Of a DNA stretch of 64,000 nucleotides, positions 44,119 to 52,417 are shown one piece after another. The position numbers were made by a program, and so were the translations under genes. Location: the NCBI GenBank assembly GCA_013314735.1, contig JABUFD010000003.1, forward strand, positions 496,001-560,000, given 5' to 3'. Origin of the DNA: Anaerolineae bacterium (GTDB lineage Bacteria > Chloroflexota > Anaerolineae > Anaerolineales > Anaerolineaceae). Numbering within the stretch: the first letter of the stretch is position 1; every line of letters starts with the position of its first letter. Below the pieces are notes generated by a model that saw only the letters and a program-made list of their open reading frames with translations, searched no databases and had not been told where the DNA came from.

Positions 44119-44241
44119 CTTTACCTCTTTTGTTGCAGCCAGAACATCAGGTACATGGTTTGAATAAAAAGTCGGGGAACGGGGACGGCGAAACCTACAT
44201 ATTGATCAGTGTCGGGATATTGGTAGTTGGAACTCTCTTTC

Positions 44242-44850
44242 TTATACCAAATCTTTATCGCGATCTTTCTTGTTCTGTTTCCTTAAGGTAACGACATGCA
44301 TCCCCCAACTGGCCAGCGCAAGCAAAAAACCGACGCCCACAGAAAGTAGAGGAATCCATTTGAAAACTTCGAGAGATACAGAGGCCCCAAAAACCCCGGC
44401 AATTAAAGCGTTGGTTAAAGCAGTAATGCCCAACAGACCGGTACCCAACCTGGGTTTCGCTGATGCGGATTTTGACGGATGCGCCGGTAATTCCACATAC
44501 TCTTTTAATCCGTCATCCATCTCGATAAAATAGGTTCTGACCCTGTTAATGGCACGTTCAATCCTCGCAACACTGAGAAAACCTGCAACAAGGCGTGAAA
44601 AGACAAACAGCCCATACAGGTACAAAATCAGCGTAATGAGGATCAGTGAATAAACCAATATTGTAGATGATTTTGAAAACTGGGCAATGATTGTCAGTAA
44701 AGCAACTGAACCGAAAACAATATTGATAAAACTTTTAAACCGCTCATCGCGCCAGGCCATCGCGCCCTCATATGATGCTTTCAGATACCGGAATTCTTCC
44801 AGCATAAAATCAATTGAGTATTGATTTGGTTTTACTTTTTCGGTTTGCAT
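44242..44850 (-). CDS. Hypothetical membrane protein, cassette-borne
   Basis: 202 residues from the ATG at 44850; leader AATGAGGAGATAACA precedes it. The open frame upstream to 44901 runs into the attC3 core and is not used. Four membrane segments in two pairs: FINIVFGSVALLTIIAQF and SLILITLILYLYGLFVF; LLGITALTNALIAGVFGAS and WIPLLSVGVGFLLALASWG. Basic tail KQNKKDRDKD. No family recognised. First gene after the attC3 site, so it begins a cassette. Confidence 0.65.
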   Translation of the reverse strand: MQTEKVKPNQYSIDFMLEEFRYLKASYEGAMAWRDERFKSFINIVFGSVALLTIIAQFSKSSTILVYSLILITLILYLYGLFVFSRLVAGFLSVARIERAINRVRTYFIEMDDGLKEYVELPAHPSKSASAKPRLGTGLLGITALTNALIAGVFGASVSLEVFKWIPLLSVGVGFLLALASWGMHVVTLRKQNKKDRDKDLV

Positions 44851-44876
44851 TGTTATCTCCTCATTAAGGTGAAACT

Positions 44877-45004
44877 GCCCAAGGGTTAGCGTTACCCGCA
44901 CGTGGTCAGGGTTGGACTAGTCTTAAGAGCAGTATAAGCCCGAAGCCAGAAAAATACCTAAAATGAGGCGGAATCCCACTCGTAAGGTGCACGCTTTGTT
45001 AAGT
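44877..45004 (-). other. Integron attC-like site (attC3)
   Basis: Plus strand: GCCCAAG (one change from RYYYAAC) at 44877-44883, GGTTAGCGTTACCCGCACG, a variable centre, AGAAAAATACCTAAAATGAGG, then AAGGTGCACGCTTT and a perfect GTTAAGT core (44998-45004). 128 bp. The inner boxes GTTACCCGC and GGTGCACGC pair imperfectly as expected of attC. Best preserved of the three sites. Confidence 0.7.
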
Positions 45005-45023
45005 TTCTTCATTCCCATAAGGC

Positions 45024-46019
45024 TCATAATGCTTGTAAAGGCAGAATTTGTCGATTGGCAATATTAAAGAAATGTCCTTTAGGCAGACTTTGAACTGCAC
45101 CTAGAAAATCTCGTGATAGGCTTACCGAGTAAGTATTCAAGTTGAATAATGAAACCATAGCCACTATTGATTTGTGATCTCCCGACCAATTAATTGTAAC
45201 AAGGTGTCCTAGCCTCCGCCGGCCAACAACTGCCTCATCAGCCAATATAGGTCTTTCTAAAATATCGACTAGGCGATAATCAGGCTGAATACCATACAGA
45301 ATATAGGAACGGATAGTATTAAATCCAGCTTGTCGTGCTAGGTTAGCTCCCTCACAGTATACAAAATAATTGAAGGCAATCTTAGCTATTGCTCTAAACA
45401 ATGTTGAATCTATATTCGCTGTTACTTCGACATTCCATGCATCTTCGAACGGTTCAAGTGATTCTGCATCTCCCCATGATTTCAAAATAATGCCTCTCAT
45501 TGCCAGAATCTCTTTAGCCTCCTCTGAACTCATGCCAAGGGCAATAACGGCATTGTGTCTTGTTAAATCGACTCTTTGGTTATCAAGCTCTGATTTATTA
45601 GGAACTTTATCTAACGAAAAATAAGCATATTCCGAATCTTCAGCCCTGAGAAAACCAATTTGTTTGACGGGACGGATCATAAGCTTATCGGTTTCTTGAG
45701 AATACTCTAAGTAGACAAGGGCACCTTTGAATTGACCCTCTGCGACTTTAATAACTAGTCGAGATCTACGACCTAAAGATTTATATTCACTGTTTTTTTT
45801 CAGCCCATAGTCGAAGCGTGATAAACCTTCGAACGTATCTCTAGCCAAGTCGATTTCGAGATTATCCCCAAAATACTTATTGCAATCATCGCAGACCTCT
45901 TGGTCAAGCGTAAAGTTGTTGGAAAATAAACCAAACGCTTGAGGTAATACATGCTCCCTTTTTGAATAACTTGATATCGTTTTAGTTTGCATGCAGTAGA
46001 CACATTGGATTTCAGTCAT
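45024..46019 (-). CDS. HNH endonuclease-domain protein, cassette-borne
   Basis: 331 residues. The N-terminus has the HNH_5 zinc-finger nuclease pattern: CVYCMQTKTISSYSKREHVLPQAFG ... VCDDCNKYFGDNLE, with paired CxxC motifs (residues about 6-9 and 43-46) and EHVLP as the catalytic His region. The remaining 270 residues are not recognised. Such proteins often serve in defence or as nicking enzymes. AT-rich; lies between a GTTGGGC core (46048) and attC3, thus the first recognisable cassette of the array. Confidence 0.75.
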   Translation of the reverse strand: MTEIQCVYCMQTKTISSYSKREHVLPQAFGLFSNNFTLDQEVCDDCNKYFGDNLEIDLARDTFEGLSRFDYGLKKNSEYKSLGRRSRLVIKVAEGQFKGALVYLEYSQETDKLMIRPVKQIGFLRAEDSEYAYFSLDKVPNKSELDNQRVDLTRHNAVIALGMSSEEAKEILAMRGIILKSWGDAESLEPFEDAWNVEVTANIDSTLFRAIAKIAFNYFVYCEGANLARQAGFNTIRSYILYGIQPDYRLVDILERPILADEAVVGRRRLGHLVTINWSGDHKSIVAMVSLFNLNTYSVSLSRDFLGAVQSLPKGHFFNIANRQILPLQAL

Positions 46020-46047
46020 GTAAAATTCCAGTGTATTGAAATCAGAA

Positions 46048-46054
46048 GCCCAAC
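46048..46054 (-). other. GTTRRRY core site at the outer border of the cassette array
   Basis: GCCCAAC on the plus strand, GTTGGGC on the minus strand, 28 bases before the ATG of the HNH gene. This is where a cassette would begin. The sequence beyond it does not show a full attC, so it could be an attI-like border or chance (a 7-base match). Confidence 0.35.
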
Positions 46055-46203
46055 AATTAATTATCCAGCAAAACTACAATAGAGCATTGCATTTTGGTAT
46101 TTCTACGAAGTCTTTCCACCCGAATGCCCCGCCAGTACCATACTGATTCTAGCACGGTTCCGAAAGAAATTAAACCTTTTTAATCCCCCTCCCCCCGCTA
46201 TCC

Positions 46204-47289
46204 TTACCCCCTCAACCCATTCGCGATCAGCCGGTCGATCTTGCCCATCGGGTAGGCGTCCATTTCGGCCGGGGTGACCCACACCACGGCGCTGGCCTGC
46301 ACCGGGCGCGGTTCGCGCCCATCCGCCAGGCGGCAGCGGAAGGCGTGCAGCGTGAGGCTGAAATGCGTCAGGGCGTGTTCGTACACCCCGAATTCCGCCC
46401 CCACCGCCACCGCGGCATCGAGTTCTTCTTCGATCTCCCGCGCCAATGCCTCCGGCAGGGTTTCGCCGTCTTCCTTCTTCCCGCCGGGGAATTCCCACAG
46501 CCCGCCAAACAGGCCTTCCGGCAGGCGCTGCGCCAGCAGGATGCGCCCATCCGCGCGCTCGATGATCGCCGCCGCCACCAGCTTGTGCGGGATGGGTTTC
46601 TTTTCGGTCTTCACCGGGCGCTGCGCCTGCACGCCCAGCCCGCAGGCGGTGCAGTACGACCGCAGCGGGCACAGCAGGCAGGCCGGGCTCTGGGGCGTAC
46701 AGACCGCGCTGCCCAGGTCCATCAGCGCCTGGTTGAAATCCCCCGCTCGGCCCGGCGGCAGGAGCTGCTCCGCCAGCGTCCACAGGCGGGTTTCCGCCGC
46801 GGGGGAACGCAGCGGTTCTTCCACGTTGAACAGGCGCGAGTAGATGCGGCGGATGTTGCCATCCAGGCAGGCCTCATCGCGCCCGAAGGCAATCGAGGCG
46901 ATCGCCGCCGCCGTGTAGCGCCCGATGCCGGGCAGGGCTTCCAAACCCTCGCGCGTATCGGGGATCATCCCCGCGTATTGTTCCAGCACCACCCCGGCGG
47001 CTTTGTGCAGGTTGCGGGCGCGGCTGTAGTAGCCCAGCCCCTCCCAGTGGATCAACACCTCCTGCAGGTCGGCCTGCGCCAGGGATACCAGCGAGGGAAA
47101 ACGCTCCATCCAACGCCGGTAGTACGGCAGGACGGTTTCCATGCGGGTCTGCTGCAGCATGATCTCGGACACCCACACCGCGTAGGGCTGCGGGTCGCTG
47201 CGCCAGGGCAGTTCGCGCGCATTGTGGGCGTACCAATCCAGCAGCGCCTGCGCCACGGCTTCGAACGGTTTGCTCTCGTGTGGGTGCAT
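46204..47289 (-). CDS. mutY: A/G-specific adenine glycosylase
   Basis: 361 residues from the ATG at 47289. Catalytic E42 in SEIMLQQT, helix-hairpin-helix LPGIGRYTAAAIA (119-131), catalytic D143 in CLDGNIRR, and the 4Fe-4S loop C197-x6-C204-x2-C207-x5-C213. The C-terminal half (about 230-360) is the Nudix-like domain that reads 8-oxoguanine (PEGLFGGLWEFPGGKKEDGE). The enzyme removes adenine mispaired with 8-oxoG. A TATAGT box lies six bases before the ATG. Confidence 0.96.
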   Translation of the reverse strand: MHPHESKPFEAVAQALLDWYAHNARELPWRSDPQPYAVWVSEIMLQQTRMETVLPYYRRWMERFPSLVSLAQADLQEVLIHWEGLGYYSRARNLHKAAGVVLEQYAGMIPDTREGLEALPGIGRYTAAAIASIAFGRDEACLDGNIRRIYSRLFNVEEPLRSPAAETRLWTLAEQLLPPGRAGDFNQALMDLGSAVCTPQSPACLLCPLRSYCTACGLGVQAQRPVKTEKKPIPHKLVAAAIIERADGRILLAQRLPEGLFGGLWEFPGGKKEDGETLPEALAREIEEELDAAVAVGAEFGVYEHALTHFSLTLHAFRCRLADGREPRPVQASAVVWVTPAEMDAYPMGKIDRLIANGLRG

Positions 47290-47295
47290 GGCGCA

Positions 47296-47301
47296 ACTAT
47301 A
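47296..47301 (-). promoter_or_regulatory. Candidate leaderless -10 box (TATAGT) of mutY
   Basis: Minus strand TATAGT, six bases (TGCGCC), ATG. No ribosome binding site is visible, which favours a leaderless transcript. Confidence 0.4.
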
Positions 47302-47454
47302 CCATAGAGAAACCAGCCCCGGCAAACGTCCGCCCGGCGCGGGTGGTAGCGAACCCTGGTCAATGGCAAACATTCACTCCTGAACCTCCATCCCGGATGG
47401 CGGGAGACTGTTCAAAATGCTTGCCCGGGACGCAAAAGAAGCGGAACAGGATAC

Positions 47455-47483
47455 TTGACAAACACATTTTTTAATTATATTAT
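47455..47483 (+). promoter_or_regulatory. Sigma-70-type promoter of the GGDEF gene
   Basis: TTGACA (47455-47460), 17-base spacer, TATTAT (47478-47483). The region is unusually AT-rich and lies 47 bases before the ATG at 47531, so this gene, unlike several neighbours, has a normal leader with an AGGAG ribosome binding site. Confidence 0.75.
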
Positions 47484-47530
47484 CATTACATAATACTTTA
47501 TTATAATATTCATATATAGGAGAGAGACCC

Positions 47531-48235
47531 ATGTCAAACCCCAATCCCCCGCGCGGGAAAGACCCGCTCACCGGCCTGCACACCCGCAAAGCCTTCCTGC
47601 GCATCCTGCGCGAACGCCTGCCCGAACTGCGCGATGCCCAGCAGGAAGTCAGTTTTGTCTTCTGGGACATTGATCATTTTCTCAGCGTCAACCAGGCCTA
47701 CGGCCATGAAGGCGGCGACATCGTCCTGGTCGAGATCGCCCGCCGCGCCGAACAGGCCCTCGGCGAACAGGCCATCCTGGGGCGCTTCGGCGGCGATGAA
47801 TTTGCCGCCGCCCTGCCGCGCGTGGGGCGCGAGGACGCCCTGCTGATGATGGACCAGCTGCGCCGCAGCATCGCCGAACACCTGCACACCGACCTGGCCG
47901 AGAAACTCGGCAAAGCGGTGGAAACCCCGCTGACGATCTCGATCGGGATCGCCGCCTGCCCGGTGGATGGGCGCACCGAGTACGAACTGATGCGCAAAGC
48001 CTCCGAAGCCCTCTACCGCGCCAAGGTGGAAGGCCGCAACCAGATGCGCCTGGCGCGCGCCGAGGCGATGTCGACCAAGACCACCCACTACACCAATTCG
48101 CAGCTGGAACGCCTCGGCAAACTCGCCGAGGACCTCGGCATCAGCGAAGCCGAACTGCTGCGCGAAGCGATGGATGACCTGCTGCTCAAGTACGAATTCA
48201 ACGACTTCCTCGACCTGACCCCCTGGCGGGTGTAG
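47531..48235 (+). CDS. Diguanylate cyclase (GGDEF) with ribbon-helix-helix-like C-terminus
   Basis: 234 residues, no membrane segment. GGDEF domain at residues 10-180: KDPLTGLHTRKAFL, FVFWDIDHFLSVNQAYGHEGGD and active-site FGGDEF (86-91), so it should make cyclic di-GMP. The product-inhibition site (RxxD, five residues before) is replaced by GEQA. Residues about 188-225 (TTHYTNSQLERLGKLAEDLGISEAELLREAMDDLLL) look like a CopG/Arc ribbon-helix-helix, a DNA-binding fold. The fusion is unusual; DNA binding is inferred. Confidence 0.82.
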   Translation: MSNPNPPRGKDPLTGLHTRKAFLRILRERLPELRDAQQEVSFVFWDIDHFLSVNQAYGHEGGDIVLVEIARRAEQALGEQAILGRFGGDEFAAALPRVGREDALLMMDQLRRSIAEHLHTDLAEKLGKAVETPLTISIGIAACPVDGRTEYELMRKASEALYRAKVEGRNQMRLARAEAMSTKTTHYTNSQLERLGKLAEDLGISEAELLREAMDDLLLKYEFNDFLDLTPWRV

Positions 48236-48265
48236 GATAACCAACAGCGGTTGCCCCAAAAGCCC

Positions 48266-48335
48266 GGCGCGGCTGAGCCGCGCCCCTGCATCTGCGCCCA
48301 AATTAAGAATTGAACCGCCAGGCCTGGCGGTTCAA
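48266..48335. repeat. Composite palindromic repeat, copy A
   Basis: GGCGCGGC-TGA-GCCGCGCC (48266-48284) plus a perfect 26-bp palindrome centred on CCAGG-CCTGG (48310-48335, arms TTGAACCGCCAGG). Joined by CCTGCATCTGCGCCCAAATTAA. It is the inverse of the element at 50142-50211. No gene within. Confidence 0.85.
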
Positions 48336-48392
48336 GGGTTTTCCGGGTGAATTTTGGGACAGCCCCGCATTGTCCATCGATCAGAACCGGGA

Positions 48393-49988
48393 TTAACTCC
48401 CCGGTACCTCGATATCGACCGTGTCGATCTCCACGCGGTGGACGCCGCCGGGAGGCGAGGTTACATCGACAGCGAAGGTGCCGTAGTAGTAGCTGTCGAG
48501 CATCACGTTGTAAGTACCCATGTCACTCCCATTGTACAGCAGTTGGAAGGCATGGTGATCAAGGCGGATCTCGACGGTATGGAAGTTGGAAATACTCTGT
48601 GATGGGATCGTCGTGCTGCCCAGGGTATAAGTGGTGCCGTTATCGTAGCGCTTGATGCTCGCCACCATGTCCGCCCCGCTCTGCGTGACCGACAGTTCAT
48701 ACGCCTGCAGCAGGTCACCGCTGGCGTCATACAGCGCGCGCCACAGGATCTTATAGCCGTCATCCGCGTCGGTCCCGGTACTGCGCAGGGTGATGATCAG
48801 GGTGGCATCGGTGTAGTTCTGCGGGTAATAGGTCAGGGCGCAGAAGTGCCAGCACACTGCCGAGGGCTGGCCCTGGTAATAGCTGATCCCGTCCCACGCC
48901 CAGCGGTTGTCCGGATCGGCCCAGTCGGTGGGGTCGGAACCGAAGGTGGTGGTGTACTTGGCGGTACTGCCCGAGATGGTGAAGGTCCACCAGCCAGTCC
49001 AGTAGCCAAAGTTGGTGCCGTTCTGCCCGCGCACATGCCATTTGTAATTGCCGCCCGGCAGCATGCTGTCGATCGGCAGCTCACACGTCACCCCCGGGCA
49101 AATGTCGGCGGCAAGCGCTTTTTTCTGGTAATAGAGGTCGTCAGTATCGGCATCGAAAATTTCAAACAGGTAATAGATCGCGCCATCGACCGCGCCGAAT
49201 TCAAAGGTCGGCTGGTGCGCGCCGGTGGTGGAACCATCCGCCAGCGAGATACGCGTCGGGCGCGCGATGCGGGTATAGCTGAAAGTGCGCCAGCTGCTCC
49301 ACGGCCCCACCCCTTCGCCAATCGTATCGTAGCCCTGCACGCGCCACTGGTAATCGCCGTAGTTGGAATTCAGGTTGAGCGGGATGCGGAACTCGCAGTA
49401 GGTCACACACACTTCGCTGGAGGTGCTCCAGAAGCCAAGCTCTTCCCCGGCCGCGCTGCGCAGCTGCAGGTAGTAATTGCCGGCGCCGTTGGAATACCAT
49501 TTGAAGGTCGGCCGCCCGCCGTAGACCAGCGCATTCGCGCCGGGGGAACGCAGCGACACCTGCGCCAGGGTGGTATCCCAGGCGGAAAAGGTGTGGTAAA
49601 TGCTCCATGCTCCCTTGCCGACGGCATCATACGCCACCACGTGCCACTTGTAATCCCCCACCGGCAGGTCGGTGTTCAGCGCGACCGTGCACAAATCTGC
49701 CGTGCAGCGCACCGCGGCGGCATAGGTGGCCTTGAAGGCAACCGAGTTATCAGAAACCTTCTTGATCTCCAGCGTGTACTTGGTGCCGCCCGGCACGGTT
49801 TCCCACACAAAGGTGGGGCGCACTGCCGTTTTCTGGTTCTTGTGTGGTTCCACCAGCACCGGCGTTCCCACCACAGCGGCGTCATCCGGCGCCTGTTCAT
49901 CGGCGGCAACCCCCGCCGCCACCGGCTGCGGCAGCGCCAACAGCAACACCAGCACGGCCAACACGAACAACATTCCCAATCGTTTCAT
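48393..49988 (-). CDS. Secreted protein with Ig/fibronectin-like repeats and a C-terminal sandwich domain
   Basis: 531 residues, AGGAG before the ATG. Signal peptide 1-25 (FVLAVLVLLLALPQPVAA). Three fibronectin III-like repeats of about 95 residues (43-135, 140-235, 237-340), each with the strand pattern RPTFVWETVPGGTKYTLEIK and YKWHVVAYDAVGKGAWS. The last 180 residues (TTFGSDPTDWADPDNRWAWDG ... FHTVEIRLDHHAFQLLYNGSDMG) resemble a concanavalin/laminin-G-like sandwich. Probable surface binding protein. Related to the next gene, and flanked by inverted composite repeats. Confidence 0.75.
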   Translation of the reverse strand: MKRLGMLFVLAVLVLLLALPQPVAAGVAADEQAPDDAAVVGTPVLVEPHKNQKTAVRPTFVWETVPGGTKYTLEIKKVSDNSVAFKATYAAAVRCTADLCTVALNTDLPVGDYKWHVVAYDAVGKGAWSIYHTFSAWDTTLAQVSLRSPGANALVYGGRPTFKWYSNGAGNYYLQLRSAAGEELGFWSTSSEVCVTYCEFRIPLNLNSNYGDYQWRVQGYDTIGEGVGPWSSWRTFSYTRIARPTRISLADGSTTGAHQPTFEFGAVDGAIYYLFEIFDADTDDLYYQKKALAADICPGVTCELPIDSMLPGGNYKWHVRGQNGTNFGYWTGWWTFTISGSTAKYTTTFGSDPTDWADPDNRWAWDGISYYQGQPSAVCWHFCALTYYPQNYTDATLIITLRSTGTDADDGYKILWRALYDASGDLLQAYELSVTQSGADMVASIKRYDNGTTYTLGSTTIPSQSISNFHTVEIRLDHHAFQLLYNGSDMGTYNVMLDSYYYGTFAVDVTSPPGGVHRVEIDTVDIEVPGS

Positions 49989-50141
49989 CTGTAGTCTCCT
50001 TGCATCAACAGCCGGGCAGCATTAACCTGCCCTCGTTTTATCAAGTTAACCATACCGGGCAAACGTCAAATAAATGTCAAAACAAGGGGCGGGGCTCCAC
50101 CCCTCAAGGGGGAAGTTGACCCAAAAGTCATCTGGAATGTG

Positions 50142-50211
50142 ATCGAACCGCCATGCATGGCGGTTCGATTGTTAATGCGGGTTTAGATGCAGGGGCGCGG
50201 CTCAGCCGCGC
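50142..50211. repeat. Composite palindromic repeat, copy B (inverted relative to copy A)
   Basis: A perfect 28-bp palindrome (50142-50169, arms ATCGAACCGCCATG) followed by GCGCGGC-TCA-GCCGCGC (50195-50211). The linker TTAATGCGGGTTTAGATGCA matches the inverse of the linker in copy A. Confidence 0.85.
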
Positions 50212-50236
50212 TGGACGTTTGGGACAGCCTCTTCAC

Positions 50237-52186
50237 TCACTCAATGGTCAATGTCCTGTACGCTGTCCAGCGGCCAAAGTTGCGGCCATTCTTGGCGCGC
50301 ATGTGCCAGATGTACGTCCCCGGATCCATCGGGGTATCGAAGGTATAGATGCACAACGAGCCATCGCAGTTACCGGCATCGGGGATGAGCATATTAAAGA
50401 GGAAGGTTTCATCCGGCAGGCGGAACTGCACCAGGTACATCGTTGCCCCGGTGATATCCGAGAAGATCAGGCTGGGATAGCGGTTGCTGGTCACCAGGTC
50501 ATCGATCGGGGCGTATGCCGTCACCCGGCCCAGCTGCGTATAGGTGAATTTGCGCAGATTCGACCACTGGCTGTATCCGCCGGTGGTGGTATTGCGCGCT
50601 TTGACGCGCCAGAAGTAATCACCGAAGTTGCTTTCCAGGTCAAAGCTGATGCGGTACTCGCAATACGGCCCCGGGTCGCAGGCCCCCACCCCGCGCGTCC
50701 AGTTGCCAATGCGCGTACTGCTGGCATTGTACAACTCAATATCGTAGACGGTTGCCGCCGCGATGGGATACCATTTCAAGGTTGGCCTCCCGCCGTACAC
50801 GATCGCATCTGCGCCCGGGCTGCGCAGCAGCGGTGTGCTGATGGTGGCATCGCCGGCATACGCCACGAACACATCCCAGTGGCTGTTGGTGTCACCAGTT
50901 ACCAGGTTCGAGGCCCAGGAAGCAAAAGCAACATAGCGGCCGTCCAGGGACATGCTGGATGAATACGAACCGCCGTTGCCTTCCACCCCCGCGCTGGAAA
51001 CAGATAACCGCCGGATCGTCCCGGCGCTGATATGAACCACGAACACATCGCTTTCGCCGTTGCCGTCACTGTTCACCAGGTCGGTGGCGACGGAGTTAAA
51101 GGCAATCCAGTCACCATCCCCGGAAATATCGGGGGCAACCGATTCCCCGTTGCCCTGGATGCCGCCTGCTGCCAGCGAAACGCGGATGGTGGTGCCGGTG
51201 TTGCGGTCATGGCGGAACACATCTCCCACCGCGTTACTGTCCCCGCTGACCAGGTTGGCCGCGCGGGAATCAAAGGCCACATAGCGCCCGTCCTGCGAAA
51301 GCGAGCAATGATAAGAACCGTTATCGCCCAATACCCCGGCGCTGGATTTGGACACGACCGAGATGCTGCCGGTGGAACGGTTCACCACGAATACATCCGT
51401 ATGGTTGGCACTGTCCCCGCTATAGAAGGTGGTGGAAGCCGATTCAAACCCGATCATGCTTCCGTCATCCGAGATACAGGGAGAGGCTGAACCCATATCA
51501 CCCTCAATCCCCCCGTTGATCGACACCCGGGTGGTAATGGATGTGACCCTGTCATGCACAAAGATATCGGCTTTGCCGTTGGTATCTCCCGCTACCAGGT
51601 TGGAAGCGGAGGAAGCAAAGACCACATAGCGACCATCACCGGATATCGCCGGGCTGTTGGAGGAGGCGTTCCCCTGTACCCCGGCGGAAGATACCGATAC
51701 CCGCGTGGTGGTGTGGTTCACCCGGTCACGTACAAAGACATCGGACACCCCATTGGTGTCCCCGCTGACCAGGGTGGAGGCTTCGGACTGGAATGCCACA
51801 AACTGCCCGTTGGAGGAAATCGCACTCCGTTCCACATCCGCATCCGCGTCCGTACCGCCGGTGGAGGTAGACACCCGTGCGGTGGTATTGTTACTGCGAT
51901 TGCGTACAAAAATATCCTGGATCGAATTGGCATCATCCCCGGTCAACAGGGCGGATTTCGACTCAAACGTCACCAGGCTGCCATCCGCCGAGATGGAGGG
52001 GATGACGCTGTTTTCGTCCCCCTGGGTGATATTATCATTGGCAATCGAAGCGCGCTGAATCTCGATGTCGTACGCGCTGGGCGGATCGAATTCCTCCGCC
52101 GAAACCATCTGCGGCACAGGCAGGCCGCCCAGCACCATTGCCGCCATAAGCAGCATAGAAAACCCAACTTTCCATCCTGATTTCAT
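50237..52186 (-). CDS. Secreted TolB-like beta-propeller with fibronectin-like C-terminus
   Basis: 649 residues from the ATG at 52186 (AGGAGG upstream). Signal peptide about 1-31 (FSMLLMAAMVLGGLPVPQMVSA). Six PD40/TolB-type blades of about 60 residues between 50 and 420, with a near-repeat such as SSAGVQGNASSNSPAISGDG followed by RYVVFASSASNLVAGDTNG. Residues 430-649 are two fibronectin-like repeats sharing SPGADAIVYGGRPTLKWY with the neighbouring secreted protein, so the two genes are partial paralogues. Likely a surface or released scaffold/adhesin. Confidence 0.78.
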   Translation of the reverse strand: MKSGWKVGFSMLLMAAMVLGGLPVPQMVSAEEFDPPSAYDIEIQRASIANDNITQGDENSVIPSISADGSLVTFESKSALLTGDDANSIQDIFVRNRSNNTTARVSTSTGGTDADADVERSAISSNGQFVAFQSEASTLVSGDTNGVSDVFVRDRVNHTTTRVSVSSAGVQGNASSNSPAISGDGRYVVFASSASNLVAGDTNGKADIFVHDRVTSITTRVSINGGIEGDMGSASPCISDDGSMIGFESASTTFYSGDSANHTDVFVVNRSTGSISVVSKSSAGVLGDNGSYHCSLSQDGRYVAFDSRAANLVSGDSNAVGDVFRHDRNTGTTIRVSLAAGGIQGNGESVAPDISGDGDWIAFNSVATDLVNSDGNGESDVFVVHISAGTIRRLSVSSAGVEGNGGSYSSSMSLDGRYVAFASWASNLVTGDTNSHWDVFVAYAGDATISTPLLRSPGADAIVYGGRPTLKWYPIAAATVYDIELYNASSTRIGNWTRGVGACDPGPYCEYRISFDLESNFGDYFWRVKARNTTTGGYSQWSNLRKFTYTQLGRVTAYAPIDDLVTSNRYPSLIFSDITGATMYLVQFRLPDETFLFNMLIPDAGNCDGSLCIYTFDTPMDPGTYIWHMRAKNGRNFGRWTAYRTLTIE

Positions 52187-52417
52187 TCGCGAACCTCCTG
52201 TCATCGTGTCAGTGACTCTCTTCATTATCGGATAGCAACGTCAACAAAACGTCAAAATTGTGCCGACAGCGTAACCCGGCGCACGGCCGCGCCCCCCATT
52301 GATACCGTCCGCTGCACTCTTTTTTCATCCCGATGTTCCTGCCGCACAACGCCCGCAGCCGCCATGCGTTAAATCCATTCTATGCCGGATGATGAAAATG
52401 TCAATCCCTGTTTTTTT

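Noticed and set aside
52226-52417. Possible CRISPR array near the Cas4-like genes
   Set aside because: No direct repeats with regular spacers are present anywhere in 52-54 kb.
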